Origin: CALBJU01 sp965247125
GTDB lineage: Bacteria; Bacteroidota; Rhodothermia; Rhodothermales; UBA10348
Assembly (NCBI GenBank): GCA_965247125.1
Contig: CBDFGO010000002.1
Coordinates: 1,426,001-1,490,000, forward strand
Direction of reading: 5' to 3'
Length of the DNA stretch: 64,000 bases
Shown piece after piece: positions 33,123 through 41,956 of this stretch. The position numbers and the translations under genes are program-made. Position 1 is the stretch's first letter. Each line of letters opens with the position of its first letter. The notes under the pieces were generated by a model. The model saw nothing but the letters and a program-made list of their open reading frames with translations, ran no database searches and was not told the DNA's origin.

Positions 33123-35467
33123 GTGTCAATTTCCCTTTTCCGAACGATAAACAGGCCCTCGCGGCGTGAATTGACCAGAATGGTGCCGGAGTCGAAATAG
33201 GGGAAGCTGCTCCAGGTTCCGTCAAAGCCAGCCACGTTTTTGCCGTTTGGCGTTGTATCGAAATAGCCAACTTCTATCGGATTGGCGCGGTCCCGAATAT
33301 CAATAACCCTGAGCCCGCTCGCATTGTTGGTCTGGTACATGAAATCGCCTTTGACGTACAAATTGTGGTCCGTCGAATTCGAATCTCCGAAATATTCTGC
33401 GATCATTTCCGGTTCATCCAGATCGGTCAGATCCCAGATCATGGTTCGGGTGTTATCCGCCATCCCGTTCAATTCATCTCCTTCGTCATTCTGATAAAAG
33501 TACCGGTGATCGTCGGTGAACCATCCCTGGTGTACATAGGCAGAATTTGGATACGTTCCCTGACTGATGGCAAGCGGATTGTCTTTGTCCGAAACATCGG
33601 CGATGCTGATCGCGGTTCCATTTGACCCGACACATATTTCTTTATCCTGGTGCTCCCGATCCGGGCCGTGATACGTCACACACTGCGCATCATGCGTGGC
33701 TCCCGAACCCTGGTTACCGTCCTTGAGGTCGTTGAAACATCCGACAAAAGTCGGATTGATCGGGTCATTGATGTCGATCATATGAAGGGCCCCACCACAC
33801 GTCTCGCCTCCCGAGCTGTTTCCGACGGTGTAGGCGTATCCGGTATTTTCATTGATTACAATGTTGTGCGAACTCGCAATCCCCGTATACAGAACGTCGG
33901 GCTCGTAATCCTGAAATTCTCCCGGCCAGTCTCGTAATCGGCGAAGATCGAATACCTGCATCCCGTGTTGACCAGCGCCGTCTGCGACGATGAACACGTG
34001 ATCCTTGAATACTTTCATGTCGCGCCACGTGGATCCCGGCGAGCCCTCTGTGCGTCGTATTTCACCCAATACAACTGGCTCGACTGGATTTGAAACGTCC
34101 ACGAAAACAGCCGCTTCCATGTGGCCTACTATTCCATATTCCTTTCCCGTTTCCTCATCGGTCCATCCCCAGATGTCGTTGAGCCGCACGCCCCGATTCA
34201 TATGAAGATCCGTCAGCGGAATAAACGATACCAGGTCGACGTTCTGGCAGCTGTATCCGTTGGCCTGACCACCGCTACACTCGATTTCAGCCCCCGACAA
34301 CATGGGTAAATCGGCTCCGGGAGGATGATAGATGCCTATTTTCTGCCATGACCCTGCAGAGTCCTTCTCGTACACGACAGCGGATCCAAGGCCGTAATCG
34401 TGTCCTGGCATCCCGACGGCCGCGACCGCCTCACCGACCACCACGGATTGTCCGAATCCGCTCCGGCCGCCTTCGGTGTTGTTGGCAACTGATCCCAATG
34501 ATTTGAGATTGCGGCTGCTGTAGCGGTAGACGATGCCTTTGAATCCGTCAGCCAGGGGGGCGGAGATCCATATTTCGTCTGCTGACGCAGCTATTGAGGC
34601 TCCAAAAAATGCCGAGCCCGACGCCTCACTCCCACTCGTCAAATCTTTCTGGTGCTCCCAAGTGTCGCCCCTTTGCTTGAATATGGAAACCATGCCGGCA
34701 CCGCGATTCGCCCGCGGATTTGATGCCAGAAGTTGATCCGAAAGAAAGTAGAGTCCGGTGCCGAGGCGATACTCGGTCTCACTGTCTGGCGAGATGATTT
34801 CCCCGGCCGAGCTCCAATCGAGGAGATTGAACAGATCCACCCGCCCGTTGCTCTCGTCGAATCCCGGTGAACCGACGGCCAGATGAGAGTCGTCTGACGC
34901 TATAGAAGATCCGAACAGCGCGCCAACCTCGGCCACGGAAGATTTCAAAACCTTCACTTCAGTCCAGTCCATTTCCACGGAGTAAACGAACACACTTCCC
35001 GTTCCGTCCGCGACGCCGGGTGCGCCTACGAGAATATGATCTCCCGAAACGGCCAATGAAGTGGCGAACTGATCCCCCTGAGCGACGTCAGCCCTAATTC
35101 GAGTCGCTTGTTGCCACATTCCAGATTCATTTCGTTCAAAAACGTAGACCGCACCTCGACCTTCAAGAGCACCTGGACTGGTAACAATCAATGCGCCCTC
35201 TGAATAGAGCATCTGTTGCCCAAAACGGTCTCCCACTTCAGCATCGGACGAATGAATGGTCTGAATTACATCCCACGATCCTCGATCATTTTTCCTGAGA
35301 ACGTGAATCATTCCGGGAGTCGAAAACCCGGAGGTCTCGCCAACGAGGATGTCTCCGTCGATAGTCAGAAGCGAACGGCCGTACGCATCTCTGAGGCGGC
35401 TGTCCGAGGCGGCAGCAGCCGTCGCTACCAGAATAAATAGAAGAAGAATGGAGGATAGTTGACGCAT
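33119..35467 (-). CDS. Secreted 'choice-of-anchor B' protein (FG-GAP + LVIVD), paralogue 2
   Basis: About 782 residues from ATG 35467, chosen because MRQLSSILLLFILVATAAAAS is a signal peptide; a longer frame adds 22 unlikely residues. Residues up to about 390 are FG-GAP-like blades (LFGSSIASDDSHLAVGSPGF, FGASIAASADEIWISAPLAD). A Cys-containing linker (ECSGGQANGYSCQNVDLVSF) leads to a C-terminal LVIVD-type propeller. The latter includes VFVDVSNPVEPVVLGEI, SSHNIVINENTGYAYTVGN, CGGALHMIDINDPINPTFVG and GATHDAQCVTYHGPD. Such proteins are usually surface-displayed in marine and soil bacteria, and their function is unknown. The gene overlaps rraA and follows a paralogue. Confidence 0.88.
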   Translation of the reverse strand: MRQLSSILLLFILVATAAAASDSRLRDAYGRSLLTIDGDILVGETSGFSTPGMIHVLRKNDRGSWDVIQTIHSSDAEVGDRFGQQMLYSEGALIVTSPGALEGRGAVYVFERNESGMWQQATRIRADVAQGDQFATSLAVSGDHILVGAPGVADGTGSVFVYSVEMDWTEVKVLKSSVAEVGALFGSSIASDDSHLAVGSPGFDESNGRVDLFNLLDWSSAGEIISPDSETEYRLGTGLYFLSDQLLASNPRANRGAGMVSIFKQRGDTWEHQKDLTSGSEASGSAFFGASIAASADEIWISAPLADGFKGIVYRYSSRNLKSLGSVANNTEGGRSGFGQSVVVGEAVAAVGMPGHDYGLGSAVVYEKDSAGSWQKIGIYHPPGADLPMLSGAEIECSGGQANGYSCQNVDLVSFIPLTDLHMNRGVRLNDIWGWTDEETGKEYGIVGHMEAAVFVDVSNPVEPVVLGEIRRTEGSPGSTWRDMKVFKDHVFIVADGAGQHGMQVFDLRRLRDWPGEFQDYEPDVLYTGIASSHNIVINENTGYAYTVGNSSGGETCGGALHMIDINDPINPTFVGCFNDLKDGNQGSGATHDAQCVTYHGPDREHQDKEICVGSNGTAISIADVSDKDNPLAISQGTYPNSAYVHQGWFTDDHRYFYQNDEGDELNGMADNTRTMIWDLTDLDEPEMIAEYFGDSNSTDHNLYVKGDFMYQTNNASGLRVIDIRDRANPIEVGYFDTTPNGKNVAGFDGTWSSFPYFDSGTILVNSRREGLFIVRKREIDT

Positions 35468-35583
35468 TGAGATGTCGAGACCTGATGACGGATACGAAGT
35501 TCGTGACATCGTGTATCGGATCCGTCCGAACAAGTTTCGTTTCTCATACGGTTAGCCGTTCGGGAAACGATCAGTTCCGGATT

Positions 35584-37926
35584 CTAGGTATCTATTTCCT
35601 TTTTCTTGAGGAAAAACACCCCTTCACGGCCCGATGTGACCACAATTACACCGCTCTTGAAATACGGATAATTACTCCAGGCACCAAGTACAGGCGAGCT
35701 GTCATTGGGTCCGTAGGGAACGGTGTCGAACGAAGCGATCTCGACAGGATTTTCCGGATCGGAAATATCCAGGATTCGAAGTCCCGCCAGATAGTTCGTC
35801 TGGTACATCAAATTACCTTTGACGTACAGGTTGTGATCGATCGCGTTGTTGTCCGCCAGGTACATGCCGGAAAGAACGGGTTCATCCAGATCGGCGAGAT
35901 CGAAAATGATGGTCCTCGTGGCGTCCGTTATTCCGGAGCCCTCGTCGCCCTCGTCGTTCAGATAGAAAAACCTGTGATCCTCTGTCAACCATCCCTGGTG
36001 GGCGTATGCAACGCTCGGATAATCGGCTATGGATACTGCAACGGGATTGCTCTTGTCGGTGACATCGGCCACCGACAGCGCCGTGCCGTTGGAGCTCAGA
36101 CAAATCTCGCTTCCCGTGTAATCGGTATCTGGACCGTGATAGTTCACGCACTGCGCGTCATGCGTTGTACCAGATCCACCCCGGCCCGTCCGGGGATCGT
36201 TGAAACAACCCGCAAACGTGGGATTTACTGGATCCGACAGGTCGATCATGTGCAGGGCACCCCCGCAGCTTTCTCCACCTGAATCGCTTCCGACAGCGTA
36301 CAGGAAGCCGCTGTCTTCATTGATGATCAAATTGTGGGAGCTGTAAATTCCTTTGTAGATGTTGGTCTCTGTGAACGTAGTGGGGGCGTTTTCGACGTTT
36401 CTCAGACCGGTCAGATCGAAGATCTGCATGTGGTGTGCTCCAGCCCCGTCGGCGACGATATACGCGTAATTTTTATAGACCTTCATGTCTCGATGGAGAC
36501 TCTGATGTCCCGAAGCGGAGTAAGGCAGGTCGCCCAGGAACACGGGATTGTGGGGATCCGCCAGGCTGACGAAAGAGGTCCCATCGGTTCTCCCGATGAT
36601 AGCGTACTCGATGTCTGTGTCTGGATCGGTCCAGCCCCAGACGTCATTCATCTGAATACCTCTCTTCGCTCCGACGTCGGATCTGGAGAGGAATGAAAGC
36701 ATGTCAACATCCTGACACGGGAAACCGCCGGCGTCTTCCTCTTCGCACGAGACCATATCTCCGGTCACGGTATCGAAAATCCCCGAATCGCTGTACAACA
36801 GATTACCCTGGCTCCAACCGGCATCCGAACGGGAATACGGAAACGCCGCCCCCTCAAAATTGTCGTGACCCTGTGAGCCGACCACAGCGGTGGATCCACT
36901 GACCGCAATGGCTGAGCCAAAGCCGCTTCGGTACTGCAGACTTTCGGGTTGAAGCAGATGCGTGCCACCCATCCGCATGGTCTCTGAGTTGATCTCGAAC
37001 TGGTAGACAGCGCCATTTCGGTCTCCATAGCCGGGTGCACTGACCCAAATAGTGGATCCTCCCAGTGCCAATGCGGCTCCAAATTGTTCATTCCCCTTGG
37101 AGTCGAAAGGCTCGAGTTTCAATTCGTATTCCCACTCGTGAGATTCGGGATTGAGAGCAAAAATTACCGCCGCTCCCTTGCTCACGTCGTGACCCGGCAT
37201 CCCGACCACGATGTGTGTTTCGGCCATCAGGATCGAGGAGCCAAAAGAATCGCCTTCTGATCCAGAGGCAAATTCCATCGCACCCTGCGAAACCCAACTT
37301 CCTTCGGTGAAGGTGTACATCTCAACCATTCCTTGGCCCCCGAGTGCGAACGGTGATCCGACTGCAGCCAGGTTACCGGCCATCGCCAGAGCACTTCCGA
37401 GTCCAGTCCGGCCCTCTCCAGAGGTTGAAGAGAGCTCGCCCGTAGATCTCCAATCGTCCCCATCCCGTACCCAGCCGTGGACTGAAGACGGTAATCTCCG
37501 TCCTCCACCCGCGGTGGCGATGATGTGGGTTCCGTTGGTCGCTATGTTGCTTCCGAGACCGGCGACATCGCTCGATAGTCTGGCCGTTTCGACCCACATG
37601 CCATCCGCTCCACGTTCAAAAACGTACAGTGCATCCACCAGGGGTGCCCCAACGACCATCGTGGTTTCGTGTATCGCAAATGATCTTCCAAATCCATTGC
37701 CCGCGTTCTCGGCATCAGAAGCATGAAGAGCTCCTTTCTGCATCCATGACCCATTTCCATCGGGAGCGTACATGAAGACGGAGCCAGACTGCAGGAGATT
37801 CCTGCCCTCGCCCACGTAAACCGTTCCGTCGTCCGCCGCAACCTCTGCGCCAAACTGAAGGGCATATTGTGCGTAACTGGTTCCTGTGAAAAACAACAAG
37901 ACTGCTAATGACATTAAACGTCTCAT
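35584..37926 (-). CDS. Secreted 'choice-of-anchor B' protein (FG-GAP + LVIVD), paralogue 1
   Basis: 780 residues with a signal peptide (LMSLAVLLFFTGTSYAQ). It has the same architecture as the next gene: FG-GAP-type blades in the first half (FGRSFAIHETTMVVGAPLVD, FGSSILMAETHIVVGMPGHD), a cysteine linker (SCEEEDAGGFPCQDVDMLSF) and LVIVD-type repeats. The C-terminal signatures match paralogue 2 nearly residue by residue: SSHNLIINEDSGFLYAVGSD, CGGALHMIDLSDPVNPTFAG, GTTHDAQCVNYHGPD. Both end in a V-x-K-(K/R)-E-I-D-T tail. The two arose by tandem duplication and have diverged. The first of the pair, with rraA, probably forms one transcript. Confidence 0.88.
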   Translation of the reverse strand: MRRLMSLAVLLFFTGTSYAQYALQFGAEVAADDGTVYVGEGRNLLQSGSVFMYAPDGNGSWMQKGALHASDAENAGNGFGRSFAIHETTMVVGAPLVDALYVFERGADGMWVETARLSSDVAGLGSNIATNGTHIIATAGGGRRLPSSVHGWVRDGDDWRSTGELSSTSGEGRTGLGSALAMAGNLAAVGSPFALGGQGMVEMYTFTEGSWVSQGAMEFASGSEGDSFGSSILMAETHIVVGMPGHDVSKGAAVIFALNPESHEWEYELKLEPFDSKGNEQFGAALALGGSTIWVSAPGYGDRNGAVYQFEINSETMRMGGTHLLQPESLQYRSGFGSAIAVSGSTAVVGSQGHDNFEGAAFPYSRSDAGWSQGNLLYSDSGIFDTVTGDMVSCEEEDAGGFPCQDVDMLSFLSRSDVGAKRGIQMNDVWGWTDPDTDIEYAIIGRTDGTSFVSLADPHNPVFLGDLPYSASGHQSLHRDMKVYKNYAYIVADGAGAHHMQIFDLTGLRNVENAPTTFTETNIYKGIYSSHNLIINEDSGFLYAVGSDSGGESCGGALHMIDLSDPVNPTFAGCFNDPRTGRGGSGTTHDAQCVNYHGPDTDYTGSEICLSSNGTALSVADVTDKSNPVAVSIADYPSVAYAHQGWLTEDHRFFYLNDEGDEGSGITDATRTIIFDLADLDEPVLSGMYLADNNAIDHNLYVKGNLMYQTNYLAGLRILDISDPENPVEIASFDTVPYGPNDSSPVLGAWSNYPYFKSGVIVVTSGREGVFFLKKKEIDT

Positions 37927-38134
37927 CTCAAATACCGGCTGAATGGGTGGGAAACCGAGCGTGCGAACCAGGTCGAACCATCTTCAACTAGGTCGAACTA
38001 GCGCAAGACCTCAAATCTAGGTAAATACTGGAGATTTCAAAACGGTTTTTACCGAATAGAGCGATCCAGCAAAGAGATTGTTTCTTTTGAGTTAAACGCC
38101 GCCAGGGAATGCTGGCTGAGAAATTTGAACGCTT
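37927..38134. other. Intergenic region, 208 bases
   Basis: No coding frame or strong hairpin is seen. It should contain the promoter of the leftward FG-GAP/LVIVD genes. A short direct repeat CAGGTCGAAC / TAGGTCGAAC occurs near 37970-37999. Confidence 0.4.
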
Positions 38135-38746
38135 CTAGGGAGTAACCAGAAGTCGAAAGACGTCGCCGACCGAATCCATTGGAGCCAGATTCCACCCGAC
38201 GGGAACCATGTCGATTGCAGGCAGAATCGTTGCGGGTCCGAGAGAGGACAGCGCGGGTGAATTCTTGTACCAATCCAGCGGCAATCTCCTTCCTGGTTGC
38301 CCATAGGCATCCTTTGGAAGTGCCATCGACTCGACCAGCGCCGAATCCGATCCCGTCAGATAATGTCCAGATCTGGACTCATTTACCGCAGATATCCCAG
38401 CCACCATACCAAGAATCAGCAATAAACTGACTGCCGAGGTGAGCATCGCAGCACTTCCGAGACGACTCAGGATAACCGCTTCACTGCGATTCTTTCTATT
38501 CAACTCACAAGCCACCCGATGCCGAATCTGCTCCTGGAGGGTTTCCGATGGGTGCCTTCCCGCATACGAACACAACATGTTGCGCGTGCGACATAGACAA
38601 CGGGCGTGATTGGCCAGACCGGGATTTGCTTCCAGATATTCTTCAAATGCGACTCGTACGGATGGATCCATGGTTCCATCAACGTATTCGCAAAGGAATT
38701 CGTCTAGCTGTTCGTCTGAATGATCCGGGTAGTATCCGTCGGGCAT
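38135..38746 (-). CDS. Putative anti-sigma factor (zinc-finger type, single membrane helix)
   Basis: 203 residues. The N-terminal cytosolic part has an anti-sigma-like helix (DEQLDEFLCEYVDGTMD...FEEYLEANPG) and H-x-x-C-x-C near ANHARCLCRTRNMLC, a variant of the zf-HC2 H-x3-C-x2-C zinc motif. One membrane helix follows (MLTSAVSLLLILGMVAGIS). The periplasmic remainder has no known domain. It lies downstream of an ECF sigma gene on the same strand, the normal place for its anti-sigma factor, although a strong terminator stands between them. Function is inferred from layout. Confidence 0.65.
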   Translation of the reverse strand: MPDGYYPDHSDEQLDEFLCEYVDGTMDPSVRVAFEEYLEANPGLANHARCLCRTRNMLCSYAGRHPSETLQEQIRHRVACELNRKNRSEAVILSRLGSAAMLTSAVSLLLILGMVAGISAVNESRSGHYLTGSDSALVESMALPKDAYGQPGRRLPLDWYKNSPALSSLGPATILPAIDMVPVGWNLAPMDSVGDVFRLLVTP

Positions 38747-38870
38747 AGGCCGATATTAGGTGGACTTCTTGCTTTCCGAACACATGTGTGTCGGGAAGGT
38801 TCTCACCCTGCAGAATTAATGCCCCGTAGAATTTATACCCCGCAGAACGTCGGGGCCGGTATCCCGCGAA

Positions 38871-38907
38871 TAGAAAAAGGGCCGGTGGCATTCGCCACCG
38901 GCCCTTT
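38871..38907 (-). terminator. Rho-independent terminator after the ECF sigma gene
   Basis: A perfect 14-bp stem, AAAGGGCCGGTGGC (38876-38889) pairing with 38894-38907, around a four-base ATTC loop. On the minus strand it is followed by a run of five T. It lies 21 bases beyond the sigma-factor stop. Confidence 0.9.
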
Positions 38908-38927
38908 ACTTTTCGATTTCATTCCGC

Positions 38928-39629
38928 TCAGTCGGTCAGAGGCGTATAGACTTCCTTTAGAAGTGCCTGCAGTTTAGTCCGACCCCGGTTAATGCGACTC
39001 TTGACCGTGCCCATCGGCAAACCGGTGATGTCGGCGATTTCTTCGTAGGCCAGCTGCTGAACGTCGCGCAGTACGACGACTTCTCTAAACTCTTCTGGAA
39101 TCTGCCGAAGCGCTTCCTGGATGAAGAAGTCCTGAATGGTCGATTCTGTGTGCTTGTCCGGGCTGAATGTTTCATCCGGAATCTCTACTTCATACTCCTC
39201 GTCGTCACGATTTACGGACTGCAATGAGTACAGGCGTCTACGCTTGCGTTTACGATACTCGGATCGGGCAAGATTTCCAGCAATCGTGTAGAGCCAAGTT
39301 GAGTACTTCGCAATCCGGCGATAAGAATGCCGATTGCGGTATACACGCAGAAACGTTTCCTGAAGAAGGTCTTCACACTCCTTCATGTCTCCGAGAAAAC
39401 GATAGATGTAGTTCGTCAGCGGATCTTTGTATCTGCCGACGAGAATGTCGAATGCCTCAACCGTACCCATCTGAAACTGGGACATGAGGTCTTCATCACT
39501 CATTTGATTGAGCGCGTCAAAATGTCGGTTGTTCGGATTGACGTTTCCGATCAATCCGAATTCCGAAGCTTTCACCGTAAGGGTTCGCTTCTTCAGCTTC
39601 CCTGCGTTTTCGGTGTTTGTCATATTCAA
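38928..39629 (-). CDS. ECF RNA polymerase sigma factor (sigma-70 family, RpoE-like)
   Basis: 233 residues. After a non-conserved N-terminal tail of about 40 residues come sigma region 2 and region 4. Region 2 reads EAFDILVGRYKDPLTNYIYR, then ECEDLLQETFLRVYRNRHSY, then FSTWLY-type sequence (here YSTWLYTIAGNLARSEYRKR). Region 4 reads IPEEFREVVVLRDVQQLAYE and EIADITGLPMGTVKSRINRG. The basic linker KRKRRRLYSL and an acidic spacer separate the two. It probably directs an envelope or stress regulon. A strong terminator follows, then a putative anti-sigma gene. Confidence 0.93.
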   Translation of the reverse strand: MNMTNTENAGKLKKRTLTVKASEFGLIGNVNPNNRHFDALNQMSDEDLMSQFQMGTVEAFDILVGRYKDPLTNYIYRFLGDMKECEDLLQETFLRVYRNRHSYRRIAKYSTWLYTIAGNLARSEYRKRKRRRLYSLQSVNRDDEEYEVEIPDETFSPDKHTESTIQDFFIQEALRQIPEEFREVVVLRDVQQLAYEEIADITGLPMGTVKSRINRGRTKLQALLKEVYTPLTD

Positions 39630-39741
39630 TAGGTAATCAGCGGTTCATTCCGCCTGGCTTTTTGTTGCACTGACAATCTGTCTGTTACAAGGTACGCATG
39701 ACAGGTGTCACTCTCCTGTCATCCCCCTGCTCGGATCAGCT

Positions 39742-40758
39742 TCAGGACCTGAGTATTTTACGAAACATCAGATTCAGAATCATTCGATCACTTCGCTGAC
39801 TTCCGCCTTTGAGTTCAAAATCGGCCGCTAATAGGGCCGAAAACGCACCGTTAAGAGCTATTCCATCAAATCGTCGCAGACACGCAAGATACTCCTTTAA
39901 AAAATAGGGCGAAACCCCGACGGCAGAAGCCATCTGTTTTTCACTTGCACGAGCGGACTGCAATCCTGTCAGTTGCCACAACTTTATAAAGAACGATGTA
40001 AGGACAGAAACAATGCGATTGCTCTCTCCCCGTTGGTTTGAAGACTGCTGCAACAATCGTTCCGAGATCATTAATGCGTCCTCATAGCGCCTTTCACCGA
40101 CCACGCGCTGCAATTCGAATACATTGAAGTCTCTTGTCTGACCACTGGCCTGTACAACGTCTTCTGCCGTAAGGACTTCCCGCTCTCCGACATAGGTGGC
40201 GAGCTTGTCCAGCTCTGTTGAGACCGCAGATAGTGAAGATCCTACATAATCTGCGAGCATCTGGACGGCTTTCGGTTCGAGCGCGAAGCCGCGTTCCTTT
40301 CCGAGTGTTTCAATCCATCGCGGTACTTGATTGGGGTACAACGCCTTGAACTCGACAGCGCGCGCTTTTTCTCTGAGCGCTCGGTACGGGTGCCGACTCA
40401 TGTTCGGTTTTCCGGAACACACCAGAAAGACCACACAAGAGGGATTTGGTTGCTCGGCGAGCGCTTTGAACAATCCGTTACCCTTCATCTTGTCGAAATC
40501 CCGGATGATCACGACGCGTCGAGCTGCCATCATGGGAAACGCCTGGCACGCACCCAGGGCCGTCTGGACATCGACTTCAGACCCGTAAAGAATGTCCAGG
40601 TTAAAGTCTTTCTCGTGGGGTTCGATGGCAAATTCCAGCAGGGTTTCCTGCAAGCGATCCATGAAATAGCGCTCTTCTCCGTAAAGCAGGTAGACCGGGT
40701 CGAAATTTCGGCTTCGCAACGCACTGCGAAGTTCGATATATGGATTTTCTCGAGCCAT
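39742..40758 (-). CDS. holA: DNA polymerase III subunit delta
   Basis: 338 residues, the normal HolA length. It begins YLLYGEERYFMDRLQETLLE, typical for delta, whose AAA+ fold lacks a working P-loop. NGLFKALAEQPNPSCVVFLV, PNQVPRWIETLGKERGF and LADYVGSSLSAVSTELDKLA are recognisable delta motifs. The C-terminal collar domain follows. The delta subunit opens the beta clamp within the clamp loader. It starts 3 bases after the stop of an uncharacterised gene, so the two are co-transcribed. Confidence 0.92.
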   Translation of the reverse strand: MARENPYIELRSALRSRNFDPVYLLYGEERYFMDRLQETLLEFAIEPHEKDFNLDILYGSEVDVQTALGACQAFPMMAARRVVIIRDFDKMKGNGLFKALAEQPNPSCVVFLVCSGKPNMSRHPYRALREKARAVEFKALYPNQVPRWIETLGKERGFALEPKAVQMLADYVGSSLSAVSTELDKLATYVGEREVLTAEDVVQASGQTRDFNVFELQRVVGERRYEDALMISERLLQQSSNQRGESNRIVSVLTSFFIKLWQLTGLQSARASEKQMASAVGVSPYFLKEYLACLRRFDGIALNGAFSALLAADFELKGGSQRSDRMILNLMFRKILRS

Positions 40759-40761
40759 CTA

Positions 40762-41220
40762 TCACCCTGAAAAGGAGATCATGCTTTCGTTCAGGCGCTC
40801 GGCGATCGACCGCAAATACTCCGCGTCGGACTGTGTTATCGCGTAGGCGAACTCTTCCATGGTCAAATCGCTGTTTTCTGGCGAAGCTGATTGCCACATA
40901 TCATCCTTCCACGAACGCAATCGTCCAACCATTACGGTGCGTGCCTGGATCAACGAGTCAATGATGCCCTCGATTCCATTGAGCGCCACAGCTTCCTGAG
41001 AGTCCATACCCAATCCCGGCAGGTGCTCGCGCTTCTCCTTGAGATCCATTTCTTGATAGATCTCGATCAGGGAGGGCACGGTCTCCAATGGCTTTCCGGC
41101 TAGTTGTACCTCCGGAATCCGGTTTAACCAGGGACGTTGAGCCTCCAATTCTTCGATCAAGAAAGACAACTGGTCCAGAACAGCGTCCCGGTGCGATATG
41201 GTTTCCCGCCCCGTTGCCAC
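40762..41220 (-). CDS. Conserved-looking hypothetical protein between nuoI and holA
   Basis: 152 residues from GTG 41220, which abuts the nuoI stop directly. Mostly helical and acidic. Segments include VLDQLSFLIEELEAQRPWLN, PSLIEIYQEMDLKEKREHLP and MEEFAYAITQSDAEYLRSIA. No signal peptide, membrane segment, metal motif or known domain is recognised. Tight packing (0 bases upstream, 3 downstream) and clean codon structure argue that it is a real gene. Helical adaptor or assembly factor is a guess only. Confidence 0.7.
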   Translation of the reverse strand: MATGRETISHRDAVLDQLSFLIEELEAQRPWLNRIPEVQLAGKPLETVPSLIEIYQEMDLKEKREHLPGLGMDSQEAVALNGIEGIIDSLIQARTVMVGRLRSWKDDMWQSASPENSDLTMEEFAYAITQSDAEYLRSIAERLNESMISFSG

Positions 41221-41853
41221 CTACTGCGAGGCGCCAGGCGCTTCCATTTCTTCGGCGAGCGATGCCAGGAATGCGCTATCCTTCAGCGAGTGGCGATTAT
41301 TGGTGCGTTGGTAATCCCACGAGGTGTCCCCAAACTGTGGATTCAGTCTCGTGCGAAGAAACTCGAGCCGATCAGTCAGCCGTTCTTTCGGCACCATGAG
41401 TCGGTCCATTCCAAATATGGCTTCCTCTCGATCCTGAAAGGTCAGGTCATATTCTTTGGACATCACAATGGCTTCTTCCGGGCAGACTTCTTCGCAGAAG
41501 CCGCAGTAGATACAGCGGAGCATGTTTATTTCGAACCACTCCGGTTCTCGTTCCTTCGGGCCTTCCATCTCCCGCGATTGCATGGATATTGCCATTGGGG
41601 GACAGGCCCTGGCACATAGATTACACGATACACAGCGCGCCTTCCCTTCCTCTTCGACCAAGACTGGGCGCCCCCGGTAGCTGTCCGGAGGATACCACTG
41701 TTCTTCGGGATACTGAAACGTGTACATCGGCTCCTTCACCATCTTCCGGAAGGAGTAGCCCAGTCCCTTGAACACTTCGGGAAGGTACAGACGCTCCCAG
41801 AAGTTGAGCTTTCGCTCGTTTGTCCGGGCCGTATTTAGCGGAGTGCCGCCCAT
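41221..41853 (-). CDS. nuoI: NADH-quinone oxidoreductase subunit I
   Basis: 210 residues. Two ferredoxin-type [4Fe-4S] motifs are present: CVSCNLCARACPPMAI and CIYCGFCEEVCPEEAIV, the N6a/N6b clusters of complex I, preceded by the NuoI-type GRPVLVEEEGKARCV. The N-terminal stretch with YLPEVFKGLGYSFRKMVKEP fits the membrane-facing helix. It passes electrons through the peripheral arm toward quinone. No other nuo gene is near, which is unusual because nuoI normally lies in the nuo operon. The gene may be displaced, or may serve a related ferredoxin-linked complex. Confidence 0.88.
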   Translation of the reverse strand: MGGTPLNTARTNERKLNFWERLYLPEVFKGLGYSFRKMVKEPMYTFQYPEEQWYPPDSYRGRPVLVEEEGKARCVSCNLCARACPPMAISMQSREMEGPKEREPEWFEINMLRCIYCGFCEEVCPEEAIVMSKEYDLTFQDREEAIFGMDRLMVPKERLTDRLEFLRTRLNPQFGDTSWDYQRTNNRHSLKDSAFLASLAEEMEAPGASQ

Positions 41854-41956
41854 GCAGATCTACGTTTGCTTCTTGCTGTGAATTGCCTTCGTGCGTCAGG
41901 TAATATACTGTGGAATCGGACCTGAGATAGTGCAGATCCATCAATTCAAGGACGCT

